Shown in pieces: positions 27,446-35,592 of a stretch of 64,000 nucleotides of DNA. The translations under genes were made by a program, and so were the position numbers. This DNA comes from Microbulbifer pacificus. Its GTDB lineage: Bacteria; Pseudomonadota; Gammaproteobacteria; Pseudomonadales; Cellvibrionaceae. The stretch is taken from positions 620,001 through 684,000 of the forward strand of contig NZ_CP137555.1 of the NCBI RefSeq assembly GCF_033723955.1, in the 5' to 3' direction. Numbering within the stretch: the stretch's first letter is position 1; every line of letters begins with the position of its first letter. Below the pieces are notes generated by a model. That model had not been told where the DNA came from, ran no database searches, and saw only the letters and a list, made by a program, of their open reading frames with translations.

Positions 27446-27477
27446 CAACAAACAGGTTAGGAATCATCAGACGATCT

Positions 27478-27873
27478 ATGCTGGACGATCTGCATATTCA
27501 CGATTTTTACCGCGATGCGGGGCGGATTCTGCTGGCACTATTCCAGCAGTTTCCGGCCCCGGCCACGATATATGTGGAAGACATCGCCGGCCCCGATACC
27601 CCGGACGAATTCGGCCTCCACTCCCACCGCCACCTCGCCTGCCTGGGTGCGATGACCTGGCTCATGCAATGCGGCTACATCCATTTTTCCCAGCTGGTGC
27701 GCCAGGAAGCCATTGAAGACGCGACGCTTTCCCACCGGAGTTTTCTAGTGCTGGTCAGTCGCGGGGAGGATGGGGTCAGCAATGCGGAAAAATTGGACCA
27801 AATAGTGCGCGGAGGGTCTTCACCTCAGCTGGAAGAGCTGATGGTGGGGCTGATGCGGCACCTCGAAGTCTGA
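27478..27873 (+). CDS. Conserved hypothetical protein
   Basis: 131 residues, acidic, without signal peptide or membrane helix. It starts MLDDLHIHDFYRDAGRILL and is mostly alpha-helical by inspection (LACLGAMTWLMQCGYIHFSQLVR). I do not recognise the family. It begins 32 bp after alaA in the same direction and is followed by the 120-bp repeat, so it probably ends the alaA transcript. A regulatory or accessory role linked to alaA is possible but unsupported. Confidence 0.7.
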   Translation: MLDDLHIHDFYRDAGRILLALFQQFPAPATIYVEDIAGPDTPDEFGLHSHRHLACLGAMTWLMQCGYIHFSQLVRQEAIEDATLSHRSFLVLVSRGEDGVSNAEKLDQIVRGGSSPQLEELMVGLMRHLEV

Positions 27874-27921
27874 ATTCTGGTGGCTTGAAAAATTGATGGT
27901 TTCGAAGTGAGCGCGCGATGC

Positions 27922-28041
27922 GAAGGCTAAGTGCTGGGTGCGGGTTTTCAGGATCGTCGGCAACAGGGATGTTGCCGACGAAGCGTACAGGAACGTATTC
28001 ACAGCGGTCCTGAAAACCCGCACCCAGTGCTTTGCCGCCAC
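27922..28041 (+). repeat. Intergenic nested inverted-repeat element, copy B
   Basis: About 120 bp between two convergent genes. Outer arms 27935-27953 and 28008-28026 match perfectly over 19 bases; inner arms 27954-27965 and 27970-27981 pair over 12 bases around GGGA. Between the inner stem and the right outer arm is the conserved block GCGTACAGGAACGTATTCAC. The arm sequence of the outer stem differs from copies A and D but the pairing is kept. Confidence 0.88.
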
Positions 28042-28059
28042 TAAACCATCTACGAAGCC

Positions 28060-28998
28060 CTACGAGGCTCGACGAAACCTCACGTGCAACATCTTCAATG
28101 CTGCATCCGGATCACTATCCGGAAAGTCCGGGTTCTGCGGCAACCGCTCAACTACCGAATAACCGGGATTCGCTGCAGTAATCAGCTCCCGGAAATCCGC
28201 CTCACTGATCCGGGGCGAGTTTACTACCAGCAACAAATCCGCCTCATCCGCCAAACAAGCCGGCAACAGCTCCAACTGGCGGGCGTAGTTCTCCCCCACG
28301 TCAAAACTGCCCTTCTGGAATGTGGGTGGATCAACCACCGCCAACTGGAAAGGCCCTCGACGGTCAAAACTCCGGAAATCCCGCAGCGCATCTTTGGCCA
28401 GAAAACTGATGCCCTTCAGAGGTAATCCATTCGCGCGATGATTGGCCTCGCCGCGTCTCAGCACACCCTTGTTGAGGTCTACATTAAGTACCCCCAACTC
28501 ACCGGCCGCGCGCGCTACCACAGAGAACGCACAGGTAAACGCAAACAGGTTCAACAGCTTGAGATTGTCCACCTGCCCCGCCCTCTCCCGCACTTGCTGT
28601 TCCAGCCAGCGGCGCCCGGGTTCAATGTCGAGAAAGAACCCCACATTCTGACGATCAAAGGTCAGCGGAATTTCGAGATCGCCACGCCTGGCTACCGGTG
28701 ACTCCACCGGCGCGCCCGCCTGCCACACAATCGGCGCACCGCGCTCGTAGCGCCGCTGCACCGCCACGCCGGTGTAACCGAGCGGCTCAGAGAGTGCCCA
28801 CAGCGAAGCCACCAGACCTTCCTCATCTTCACAGGCATCAAACAGCGTCACCAGAAGGGCTGGCTGATAACTGTCTACGCAGATGCTCTCAAAGCCTGGG
28901 TAGCAGCGCCCGCGACCGTGAAACAGACGGCGGCTGTCGCTAAGGTTTTCTTCCAGTTTGCCGCGTACAACCTGCAGCAACGGTTCCCAATCCATCAT
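28060..28998 (-). CDS. Class I SAM-dependent methyltransferase (rRNA methyltransferase-like)
   Basis: 312 residues. Motifs match the RlmI/RlmK-type methyltransferases: NVGFFLDIEPGRRW near residue 117, the SAM-binding NLFAFTCAFSV near 147, and the catalytic VVDPPTFQKG near 223. This group modifies cytosine or guanine bases in 23S rRNA; the exact target is not decidable here. There is no N-terminal THUMP or PUA domain to specify it. It abuts the kinase gene with no gap and is the last gene of a five-gene minus-strand operon. Confidence 0.88.
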   Translation of the reverse strand: MMDWEPLLQVVRGKLEENLSDSRRLFHGRGRCYPGFESICVDSYQPALLVTLFDACEDEEGLVASLWALSEPLGYTGVAVQRRYERGAPIVWQAGAPVESPVARRGDLEIPLTFDRQNVGFFLDIEPGRRWLEQQVRERAGQVDNLKLLNLFAFTCAFSVVARAAGELGVLNVDLNKGVLRRGEANHRANGLPLKGISFLAKDALRDFRSFDRRGPFQLAVVDPPTFQKGSFDVGENYARQLELLPACLADEADLLLVVNSPRISEADFRELITAANPGYSVVERLPQNPDFPDSDPDAALKMLHVRFRRAS

Positions 28999-30192
28999 TT
29001 ACTCGCCTGTATTCTGTACTGCCGGGACTTCGCCGCTGCCATCGCCAGACAGGGGGTAGAGAATCTCATCGCGGTAGCCGGTCACCACCCGCACAAAGCC
29101 ACTCCAGGCTTCATCCAGAGAAGGTTCGCCGCTGTCGATCAGCAGCGGGCGCCCGCCCAGTTCGGTGATCTTGGTTTTGGTGGCGATCACTATCAGGTTC
29201 TCGCGGCCAACCGCGCGCAGTACCCGCGGGCTCAGTTGCTGGTTGCCGCGCCCGATCAGGTGGCCCTGGCCACCGATGGCAGTGAGGATGATTTTGATCG
29301 GGACATGGGGCTGTGCTGCGCGGTGCTCCGCGATGGCCGTTTCGATCGCTGGTGCGCTCACATCAGCGGCCATCAAACCACCCTCGTGCCACAGGTCCAC
29401 CCCCAACAGCGTGCCGTCTTCTCCCAGCTCGGAAAGTACCGCCAGAGTGGTGGAGCCAGGGCCAAAAATACAGAGTGTTTCCGGCGCCAGATGATTAATT
29501 TCCTCTACCACCTGCGCGGCAATGTCGGCCACCGCCAGCTCTTCCACTTCACGTCCGGCATTTTTCACCGCCTGCAGGAAATGCCCCTCTTCCGGCACCA
29601 GCAACTCACCGTAGTAACGGGTGCTGACACGGCCTTCGCGGAAGGAGTTTTCGTCGATGTCACGCACTTCACGCTGGTGCAGGTCGACAAGCTCACCCGC
29701 CATCAACCGACGCAGTACTTCGCCGCCCGCCTTGGGGGAAATGGCAAAGCACGCGGAGTGCATTTTGACTCCGGCCGGAATACCGAGCACCGGGAAGGCG
29801 TCGCCGAGGGCGTTGACCATATTGCGGGCGGTACCGTCGCCGCCGGCGAATACAATCAGGTCGGCACCGGCATCACGGATAGCGCGTGCGGCGGCCTCAC
29901 TGTCTTCCGGTGTGGATCGCTCGCCCTGCGCCTCACCGGCCAGCACAACATTGAATCCCAGCTCGCGTGCGAGGTTTTCCCCCATATCGCCGGCGAAGGT
30001 CACCAGCTCCAGTTGTGCAGCATAGGGTTTGAGCGCTTCCAGAGCGATGGCCACGCGCTTGTGCGACTGCGGCTGGATACCCGCCGCCAGTGCGCGTTCG
30101 ACAGTTTCCGCTCCGTCACTGCCTTTTAGGCCCGCGGGGCCGCCGATACCGGCCCAGGGGTTGATGATGAGTCCGAGTTTCTTCAGTTTCAC
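28999..30192 (-). CDS. ATP-NAD kinase family protein
   Basis: 397 residues, longer than typical NadK (about 290). The kinase fold is visible from LGLIINPWAGIGGPAG at the N-terminus through the nucleotide-binding FAGGDGTARNM near residue 115 and LGIPAGVKMHSA near 135. It belongs to the COG3199 branch rather than to classical NadK, and its substrate may differ from NAD. It directly follows pdxB by 15 bp and precedes the methyltransferase without a gap, so it is part of that operon. Confidence 0.88.
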   Translation of the reverse strand: MKLKKLGLIINPWAGIGGPAGLKGSDGAETVERALAAGIQPQSHKRVAIALEALKPYAAQLELVTFAGDMGENLARELGFNVVLAGEAQGERSTPEDSEAAARAIRDAGADLIVFAGGDGTARNMVNALGDAFPVLGIPAGVKMHSACFAISPKAGGEVLRRLMAGELVDLHQREVRDIDENSFREGRVSTRYYGELLVPEEGHFLQAVKNAGREVEELAVADIAAQVVEEINHLAPETLCIFGPGSTTLAVLSELGEDGTLLGVDLWHEGGLMAADVSAPAIETAIAEHRAAQPHVPIKIILTAIGGQGHLIGRGNQQLSPRVLRAVGRENLIVIATKTKITELGGRPLLIDSGEPSLDEAWSGFVRVVTGYRDEILYPLSGDGSGEVPAVQNTGE

Positions 30193-30207
30193 TATTTGGC
30201 CTGATAC

Positions 30208-31359
30208 TTAGTTGAGCCCGAGAATCGCAAGCTGGTGAAGGGTCGCCTCGTCCAGTTGCGGCGCCTGTACCTGGTAATGGGAAAATTCCAGGCGCTGCGG
30301 GTAGTGTTTGCGCAGCGTGTCGAAGGATTTCGCCATCGTTTCCCCACCCGCGGCCGCCACCATAGCGGCGTCCCGCAGCCTGCGATCGTCTTCTCTCGGG
30401 TCGTAAATTTTTAGCAGCAGCTCGCGGATAGCGACGAAGCCGGATTGCTCGGTGGCAACCCGCTGTTTCACCTCAGCGCCACTGTCCTGCTGCTCTGTTT
30501 CCGGCAATTCGAGTGCGCGGTTAAGCGCGTCGCGGATCATGCGTGTGCCCGCCAGCTTGCCGTCGTGGCTGTAGCCAGCGATATGTGGGCTGCCCAGATC
30601 CACTTTTGCCAGTAGATCGGTGCGGATATCTGGTTCGTTTTCCCATACATCGAGCGCCGCGGTAAACCCGGGGGTTTGCTCGAGACACTCAAGACATTGG
30701 AGCAGTGCGCCGTTGTCGATAACCGCTCCACGCCCGGCACTGATCAGCACCGCGCCGGGCTTGATGGTCGCGAGCGCCACCGCATCGATCATATGGTGAC
30801 TGGGGTGCGGCCCGTCTTTAACCAGTGGCACGTGCAGGCAAATCACGTCCTGCTGCAACACACTGGGCAAATCGCTGCTGTCGGGGTTATCGGCAAGCCA
30901 GGGATCGTAGATCTTGCAGGGGATATCGAGGGCATGGAGCCTGCGCTGCAGCAGGCCGCCCACGTTGCCGCAGCCGACAATACCGAAGCTGCGGGTGCGC
31001 CAGTCGATATCCAGCGCGGCGAGCGTACAGAATACGTATTCCACCACCGAATTGGCGTTACAGCCCGGTGCGGCGCTCCAGGCAATACCCTGCGATTCCA
31101 GCCAGGGAATATCCAGGTGATCGGTACCGATGGTGCAGCTGCCGACAAACCGCACTGGGGTATCCCGCAGCAACGTCTCATTCACTTCGGTGACGGAGCG
31201 CACCAGCAGCACATCGGCCATTGCCAGCTGCGCCCGCGACAAATTGCGCCCGGGGACCCTGGTAATATTCCCGAGATCACCAAACCAGGTTTCCAGACCC
31301 GGAATATTTTCGTCGGCGACGATGTTGAGCGGTGTCTCTACCTTCCTGTCACTGTTCAT
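30208..31359 (-). CDS. pdxB: Erythronate-4-phosphate dehydrogenase
   Basis: 383 residues. Oxidises 4-phosphoerythronate in the DXP-dependent pathway to pyridoxal phosphate. The N-terminus (LNIVADENIPGLETWFG) and the region CTIGTDHLDI, AAPGCNANSVVEYV, the NAD-binding FGIVGCGNVGGLLQRRL and the His in SPHIAGYS are typical of PdxB. Its start overlaps the end of the exonuclease gene (ATGA). Confidence 0.95.
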   Translation of the reverse strand: MNSDRKVETPLNIVADENIPGLETWFGDLGNITRVPGRNLSRAQLAMADVLLVRSVTEVNETLLRDTPVRFVGSCTIGTDHLDIPWLESQGIAWSAAPGCNANSVVEYVFCTLAALDIDWRTRSFGIVGCGNVGGLLQRRLHALDIPCKIYDPWLADNPDSSDLPSVLQQDVICLHVPLVKDGPHPSHHMIDAVALATIKPGAVLISAGRGAVIDNGALLQCLECLEQTPGFTAALDVWENEPDIRTDLLAKVDLGSPHIAGYSHDGKLAGTRMIRDALNRALELPETEQQDSGAEVKQRVATEQSGFVAIRELLLKIYDPREDDRRLRDAAMVAAAGGETMAKSFDTLRKHYPQRLEFSHYQVQAPQLDEATLHQLAILGLN

Positions 31360-32309
31360 TGGGATGCGGACTCCATGTGCGCGCGCTCTCGGTGTGCGCC
31401 ATCGGTATAAGTGTGGCTATCGGCCATAAGGGTGAGAGTACGGCGTATTTTGTTGGCGAGACCGCCAATGCCGAACTCCTCCGCCAATGCAACGGCAAAC
31501 TCCGGCTCCACCGTTTTGCGGGCCAGGCCGCTAAAGTCGGTACTGAGGGGCACGTCGTATTCCAGCCGCGCCAGTTGCAGCGCCATGCGGATCTGGCCCG
31601 CATGGCTGGCAATTTTTTCCGCGATGCCTTTTGCCCCTCGCAGTTTAAGGTCCGCGATCTGATCCACATTGGCGATCAACGCTTCCACATCGGCAAACGC
31701 CGCCAGCAGCTTTGCCGCAGTCTTGGCGCCGATTCCAGGCACGCCGGGAATATCGTCGATACTGTCGCCCACCAGCGCGAGATAATCCGCGATCTGTGCG
31801 GGCTCCACGCCAAATTTCTGGCGAATGCTGTCCCGCTCCAGGGTCTGGTTCGCGGCGAAGTCCCACAGACTGGCGGCGCCCCGGTCCAGCAGTTGCCCCA
31901 GGTCCTTGTCACGGGTAACGATCACCGGTGCCCGCTGGTGAGCATCACACAGCCGGGTAAGCGTCGCCAGGATATCGTCCGCTTCGAAGCGCTCGCTGGC
32001 GAAACTCGCGATCCCGAGCGCCTCCGCCATCTCCCGGCAGGCGGTCAGCTGATAGGCGAGCGCCTCATCCGGCAGTGCGCGGCTGCATTTGTAGTCTGGA
32101 TAGATCTCGTTGCGAAAACAGTTGCCGAGGGATTCATCGAAGGCGCAGGCAATATGACTGGGATTGCGGGCGAGGAGATCCAGCAGGAAATTGCTGAAAC
32201 CATATACCGCCTCGGTACTGTAACCGGCGCGACTCTCCCAGTTCGGCGGCAGCGCGAAGTAGTAGCGAAAGATATAGACCGACGCGTCTACCAGGTAGAT
32301 CTCGCTCAC
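31356..32309 (-). CDS. 5'-3' exonuclease/flap endonuclease domain protein
   Basis: 317 residues. A stand-alone PolA N-terminal-type 5' nuclease: the VDASVYIFRYYFAL start, the metal-binding acidic clusters in AFDESLG, SERFEADDILATLTR and VTRDKDLGQLL, and a helix-hairpin-helix GVPGIGAKTAAKLLAAF near 195. It acts on RNA-DNA flaps; it could be a counterpart of E. coli Xni (ExoIX). It overlaps pdxB on one side and epmC on the other by 4 bp each. Confidence 0.9.
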   Translation of the reverse strand: MSEIYLVDASVYIFRYYFALPPNWESRAGYSTEAVYGFSNFLLDLLARNPSHIACAFDESLGNCFRNEIYPDYKCSRALPDEALAYQLTACREMAEALGIASFASERFEADDILATLTRLCDAHQRAPVIVTRDKDLGQLLDRGAASLWDFAANQTLERDSIRQKFGVEPAQIADYLALVGDSIDDIPGVPGIGAKTAAKLLAAFADVEALIANVDQIADLKLRGAKGIAEKIASHAGQIRMALQLARLEYDVPLSTDFSGLARKTVEPEFAVALAEEFGIGGLANKIRRTLTLMADSHTYTDGAHRERAHMESASQ

Positions 32310-32941
32310 CCGAGCTCCTCCAGCCTGTAGTGCTCTGCTAATAGAGGATCAGGCTGCGCAAAGGCGCTGGCGAGTGCAAGGGCAAACCGATAGGCCCGGG
32401 GATTCACGCCCTCGCGGCAGTAACGCTGCACCTGCCGCCAGATATTGCGCTTGAATGCGTCACTGGGCCCCAGACCCGCGTCGAGATTGTCGGCACTGAC
32501 GCGGAACTTGAGGCCGCTGGCGCGGGCAAAGATCCACTCCAGCGCCTGCGGTTTAACTTCCACCACCTCAAACTCCACCTGCTGCGCGGCCGAGCGGCCA
32601 TCCGGTGCGTACCAGTACCCATAATCGGGCAACTCGCGGCGCTCGGCCCCGGCGACACACCAGTGTGCGGTCTCATGCAGGGCGCTGGCGGGGTAGTCGC
32701 GGGTGAACTCCACCTGGTGCCAGTGCGCACCATTTTCCGACGCGGGACGGTAATAGGGTTCCGCATGCCCACCCACCAGGCGTGTATTCAGCCCCGCTGG
32801 CGAAGAAAAGCAATGATCAAAGACCGCGACTATTCGTTCAGTCACAGTGGCTGGCGGCGCAATACGCACGGCCTCACCAAGTGCTGCAGACTGGTATGAA
32901 ACTTGCTGGTTTTGAATGTCTACCGGAGAAAGGTGTGACAA
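32306..32941 (-). CDS. epmC: Elongation factor P hydroxylase
   Basis: 211 residues, matching YfcM/EpmC, which hydroxylates lysyl-lysine on elongation factor P in gammaproteobacteria. A metal-binding HETAH motif is at residues 89-93, followed by the conserved ERRELPDYGYWYAPDGR region. It implies that EF-P is lysylated here, so epmA and epmB should exist elsewhere. First gene of the epmC-exonuclease-pdxB-kinase-methyltransferase operon. Confidence 0.92.
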   Translation of the reverse strand: MSHLSPVDIQNQQVSYQSAALGEAVRIAPPATVTERIVAVFDHCFSSPAGLNTRLVGGHAEPYYRPASENGAHWHQVEFTRDYPASALHETAHWCVAGAERRELPDYGYWYAPDGRSAAQQVEFEVVEVKPQALEWIFARASGLKFRVSADNLDAGLGPSDAFKRNIWRQVQRYCREGVNPRAYRFALALASAFAQPDPLLAEHYRLEELG

Positions 32942-33385
32942 CAGCGACTCCTGTGCCTGAACCTGTAATTGGCGCGGACTATAACAGCGAGCGCGAGGGG
33001 ATCAAGGCCAGGCCTCTGGGGACAATATGTCCAATTCGGTGACGATGCGGACAACCCCCGCCAGCACTAGCGTTTACAAAGATAAAAAGGAGGAAATTCC
33101 AGACAAAGAACCCGTTTCCGCTGGTTGTATTTCCGCGGATCAGAATATACCTTTGAACTCAGGGATACCGGAAACCTGCTGCCGCTCAGCGCGACCCTCA
33201 CAGGGGCTTTGAGTGGTTGTTTTCGGTTGCGGTACCGGCTTCCCAGGGAGGCAAAAAAGGCGCTCCCGGAGTCAGGATTCGGCGATTGGTCGCCCGGCCT
33301 TCGCTCGGTATCTCTACGCCGGTTGCACTTAATAAGTAGTACAAGACCTTCCCGCCCTACTACCGGCCCTGCAAGGAGGTGCTCT
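32942..33385. other. Divergent intergenic region, 444 bp, no gene supported
   Basis: This region separates the divergent epmC operon and the 228-residue hypothetical gene. An open frame runs from 33125 into the latter, but the strong AAGGAGG just before ATG 33386 decides the start there. A GGACA-ata-TGTCC dyad sits at 33019-33031, possibly an operator for the epmC side. No RNA gene is recognised. Confidence 0.4.
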
Positions 33386-34072
33386 ATGACCGACCACCGC
33401 AACAGCAACGTGGTTGACCTCTTCACCGGCAAGCCTATCGAAACTTCAGAGAGTCGGCGGTTTATTCGCCTATCTCCGGAGCTGGATGGCTTGGAAATGC
33501 TCTACTCCAACAATTCCAGTGGAACTGATCTCTACAGCCTGAAAATCCTTTGCTGGGGCCTGCGTGCCAATGGCGAGGTCGTCGGGCTGGTTCCCTGGTT
33601 GAACTCCATTACGGCCTGCCCGGATATCCAGGATCCCCTGGACGGCCGGTTTGAAGGCTACTACGACCCGGGAATCGAGGAAATTTTCCACGAGCCCCCC
33701 ATCCACAAAATCGTCGAGCTGGAGACTGCGGCGGAATACTTCGAGTTCGAAAGCAATCAGGCGGATGAGGTTGTGCAGGAGATCCCCGATACCATTGGTA
33801 CCCACGCGGTATTCATGGATGCGGACCGGGAGAACCTGACCCTTTCCGAAGTCGTGAGCTGGCGGCTGTTCGCCAGCGGTGAGATCCACGGCATGCTGAT
33901 TGATCACAGCAGTGTAGAGACAACGCCGGTTCTTCCCGGGGACGACTGCCTGTACTCGGCCCAAGAGTCGGAGTGTTTCCGATACTTCTTCCAACACCAC
34001 ATCGCCAACAAGATCAAATCCGAGGACCCGGAGGCCCTCGCTGCGATCGCGGCGCTAGTCACATCGCCCTGA
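33386..34072 (+). CDS. Conserved hypothetical protein (acidic, 228 residues)
   Basis: 228 residues from ATG 33386, with an excellent AAGGAGG eight bases upstream. It is strongly acidic, has no signal peptide, begins MTDHRNSNVVDLFTGKPIE, and contains about 20% Asp plus Glu by eye, with repeated short DPLDGRFEGYYDPGIEEIF and CLYSAQESECFRYFFQ motifs. I do not recognise the family; it resembles small uncharacterised proteins restricted to this order. It stands alone with its own terminator. Confidence 0.75.
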   Translation: MTDHRNSNVVDLFTGKPIETSESRRFIRLSPELDGLEMLYSNNSSGTDLYSLKILCWGLRANGEVVGLVPWLNSITACPDIQDPLDGRFEGYYDPGIEEIFHEPPIHKIVELETAAEYFEFESNQADEVVQEIPDTIGTHAVFMDADRENLTLSEVVSWRLFASGEIHGMLIDHSSVETTPVLPGDDCLYSAQESECFRYFFQHHIANKIKSEDPEALAAIAALVTSP

Positions 34073-34096
34073 ACACTTCCCTCAATTCCAGATAAC

Positions 34097-34123
34097 ACAA
34101 GGGCGACCAGTGGTCGCCCTTGT
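34097..34123 (+). terminator. Rho-independent terminator
   Basis: A 13-bp perfect stem with a one-base centre (34097-34109 and 34111-34123), followed by T-rich sequence, 24 bp after the stop of the 228-residue gene. Confidence 0.85.
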
Positions 34124-34168
34124 TGTTTATAAAACGTTGTCTAGGAACATGGTGGTCGGATCAAAAAA

Positions 34169-34402
34169 TCACTCGTCGGCCTTTTTAATCCAGTAAACAA
34201 ATTCATCGTTCTCCTCCGCATGCTTCACCAGCTCGTAGCCGAGAAACTGGCAGAACTTGGGTACATCTCGCTGGGTGGAGGGGTCGGTGGCGAACATCTG
34301 CAAAACCTCACCCGCGGCGACTTTACGCACCGCCGAGTGGAGCATCATGACAGGTTCCGGGCACAGCAGGCCGCGGGCATCTAGGGTGTGATCTGATTTC
34401 AT
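34169..34402 (-). CDS. tusA: Sulfur carrier protein TusA
   Basis: 77 residues. The persulfide-forming Cys14 lies in ARGLLCPEPVM, and the family's second block PSTQRDVPKFCQFLGYEL is at residues 40-58. It passes sulfur from IscS towards the TusBCD/E and MnmA route for 2-thiouridine at tRNA position 34. It is separated from the upstream hydrolase by 69 bp. MnmC, which works on the same nucleotide, is encoded about 4 kb away on the other strand. Confidence 0.95.
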   Translation of the reverse strand: MKSDHTLDARGLLCPEPVMMLHSAVRKVAAGEVLQMFATDPSTQRDVPKFCQFLGYELVKHAEENDEFVYWIKKADE

Positions 34403-34471
34403 GGAGCTATTGTCGGAGATTTGACCAGAGGCGTCACCTACAAAAAGTGAGCGGATAGCGCACTTGGCAGG

Positions 34472-35125
34472 CTAACCAGCCGCACACATAAACGCCGCCG
34501 CCCGTTCCGCCGCTGTCTGCCAGTGGTGCTGCTGGGTATGGCCACTGGATTTGCGCGGCTTGAAATCGTGATCGCCATCTTCTAGCCACAAAAGCCTAAT
34601 CTCAGAAGAAAGCCCATAGCCTTCCACTTCCGGGCGATCCCCCAGCTTGTCCCGAGTACCCTGCACAATCAGTGTGGGACAATCGAGGCTCTGGAGATGC
34701 TCAGTGCGCAGACTCTCCGGCTTGCCCGGCGGATGAAACGGATAGCCCAGACAAACCGCCCCGGCCACCTTCCCGGCCCGAACATTTTCCGCGACCAGCA
34801 TACTCGCCACCCGACCGCCCATGGACTTGCCGCCAACGAACAACCGCGCCCCGGGAAATACCTCACCGGCACGATCAATCTGCGCCTGAAACGCCTCCAG
34901 CAACACATCCATCTTGTTCGGCGGCCTACGCTTGCCGGTTTCCCTCCGCTCCGCCATATACGGAAACTCAAACCGGATTACCCCCACGCCGCGCTCCGCC
35001 AGCATCCCCGCAAGCGCCTGCATAAAGTCACTATCCATCGGCGCACCTGCGCCGTGGGCGAACAGAAACCAGCACTTGGGCGTATCTTGCGGCCGATCCA
35101 CCAGCCAACCGTCCACTTCAGCCAT
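34472..35125 (-). CDS. Alpha/beta hydrolase (KANL3/Tex30-like)
   Basis: 217 residues. Alpha/beta hydrolase core: oxyanion-side FAHGAGAPMDSDFM at residues 22-35, nucleophile Ser101 in GGKSMGGR, Asp near 165 in IVQGTRDKLGD, and His in EDGDHDFKP. Belongs to a bacterial hydrolase family of unknown substrate. Its ATG overlaps the stop of the YheU gene by one base (TGATG), so translation is coupled. Confidence 0.88.
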   Translation of the reverse strand: MAEVDGWLVDRPQDTPKCWFLFAHGAGAPMDSDFMQALAGMLAERGVGVIRFEFPYMAERRETGKRRPPNKMDVLLEAFQAQIDRAGEVFPGARLFVGGKSMGGRVASMLVAENVRAGKVAGAVCLGYPFHPPGKPESLRTEHLQSLDCPTLIVQGTRDKLGDRPEVEGYGLSSEIRLLWLEDGDHDFKPRKSSGHTQQHHWQTAAERAAAFMCAAG

Positions 35126-35355
35126 CAGTAATCGCCATCCTTGGGAATATCCTCGGCGAGAACCAGATTCACCGACTCCTCTCCCGGCTCAAACCAGATA
35201 ACCACGGTCTTGTTTTCCAGTTGACGCCGCAGGCTGGCGACCTTGCTCTCCAGACTCACCTCCTGCTCACCGTAGTCGGTGCCATCGCGGGTGGCGTATT
35301 CCTCCAACAGGTTTTGCAGGGTTTCAGGGTCTAGCTGTTGATGGGGAATAATCAT
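35125..35355 (-). CDS. YheU family (UPF0270) protein
   Basis: 76 residues, matching the YheU family: MIIPHQQLDPETLQNLLEEY start, then REGTDYGE-like TRDGTDYGEQEVSLESKV and the IWFEPGEESVNLV strand. Function unknown. In E. coli yheU also follows an alpha/beta hydrolase gene (yheT), and here it is translationally coupled to one, so the pairing may be meaningful. Confidence 0.92.
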   Translation of the reverse strand: MIIPHQQLDPETLQNLLEEYATRDGTDYGEQEVSLESKVASLRRQLENKTVVIWFEPGEESVNLVLAEDIPKDGDY

Positions 35356-35410
35356 TTCACTCTCACTACGCGTGAATGTATTAAAGCTTACGAAGCACAT
35401 GGCTTGAATT

Positions 35411-35519
35411 GAAGGACAGGTGGCGGGGATTCGTTTTCGAAAGCGTCGCAAACAGGGATGTATTTAAGGGGGGCGCCTAGCCCGGTTTCGCAAATACATC
35501 CCCAGCGCGCTACCGCCAC
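35411..35519 (+). repeat. Diverged copy C of the intergenic repeat
   Basis: Shares the left border, the CGTTTTCGAAAGCGTCG stretch and the right end TACCGCCAC with copies A, B and D, but the inner stem is replaced: GGGATGTATTT (35455-35465) pairs with AAATACATCCC (35492-35502) around a GC-rich loop. A degenerate or recombined copy. Confidence 0.55.
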
Positions 35520-35543
35520 CGAACTCGAAAAGAACCACCAACA

Positions 35544-35572
35544 AAAATGCCCCGGGGTCACCGGGGCATTTT
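35544..35572. terminator. Bidirectional terminator
   Basis: A stem AAAATGCCCCGG paired with CCGGGGCATTTT, short loop, and A/T runs at both ends. It lies 20 bp downstream of the stop of the methyltransferase gene on the minus strand. Confidence 0.85.
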
Positions 35573-35592
35573 AACTTCGCAAAAATAAATTA

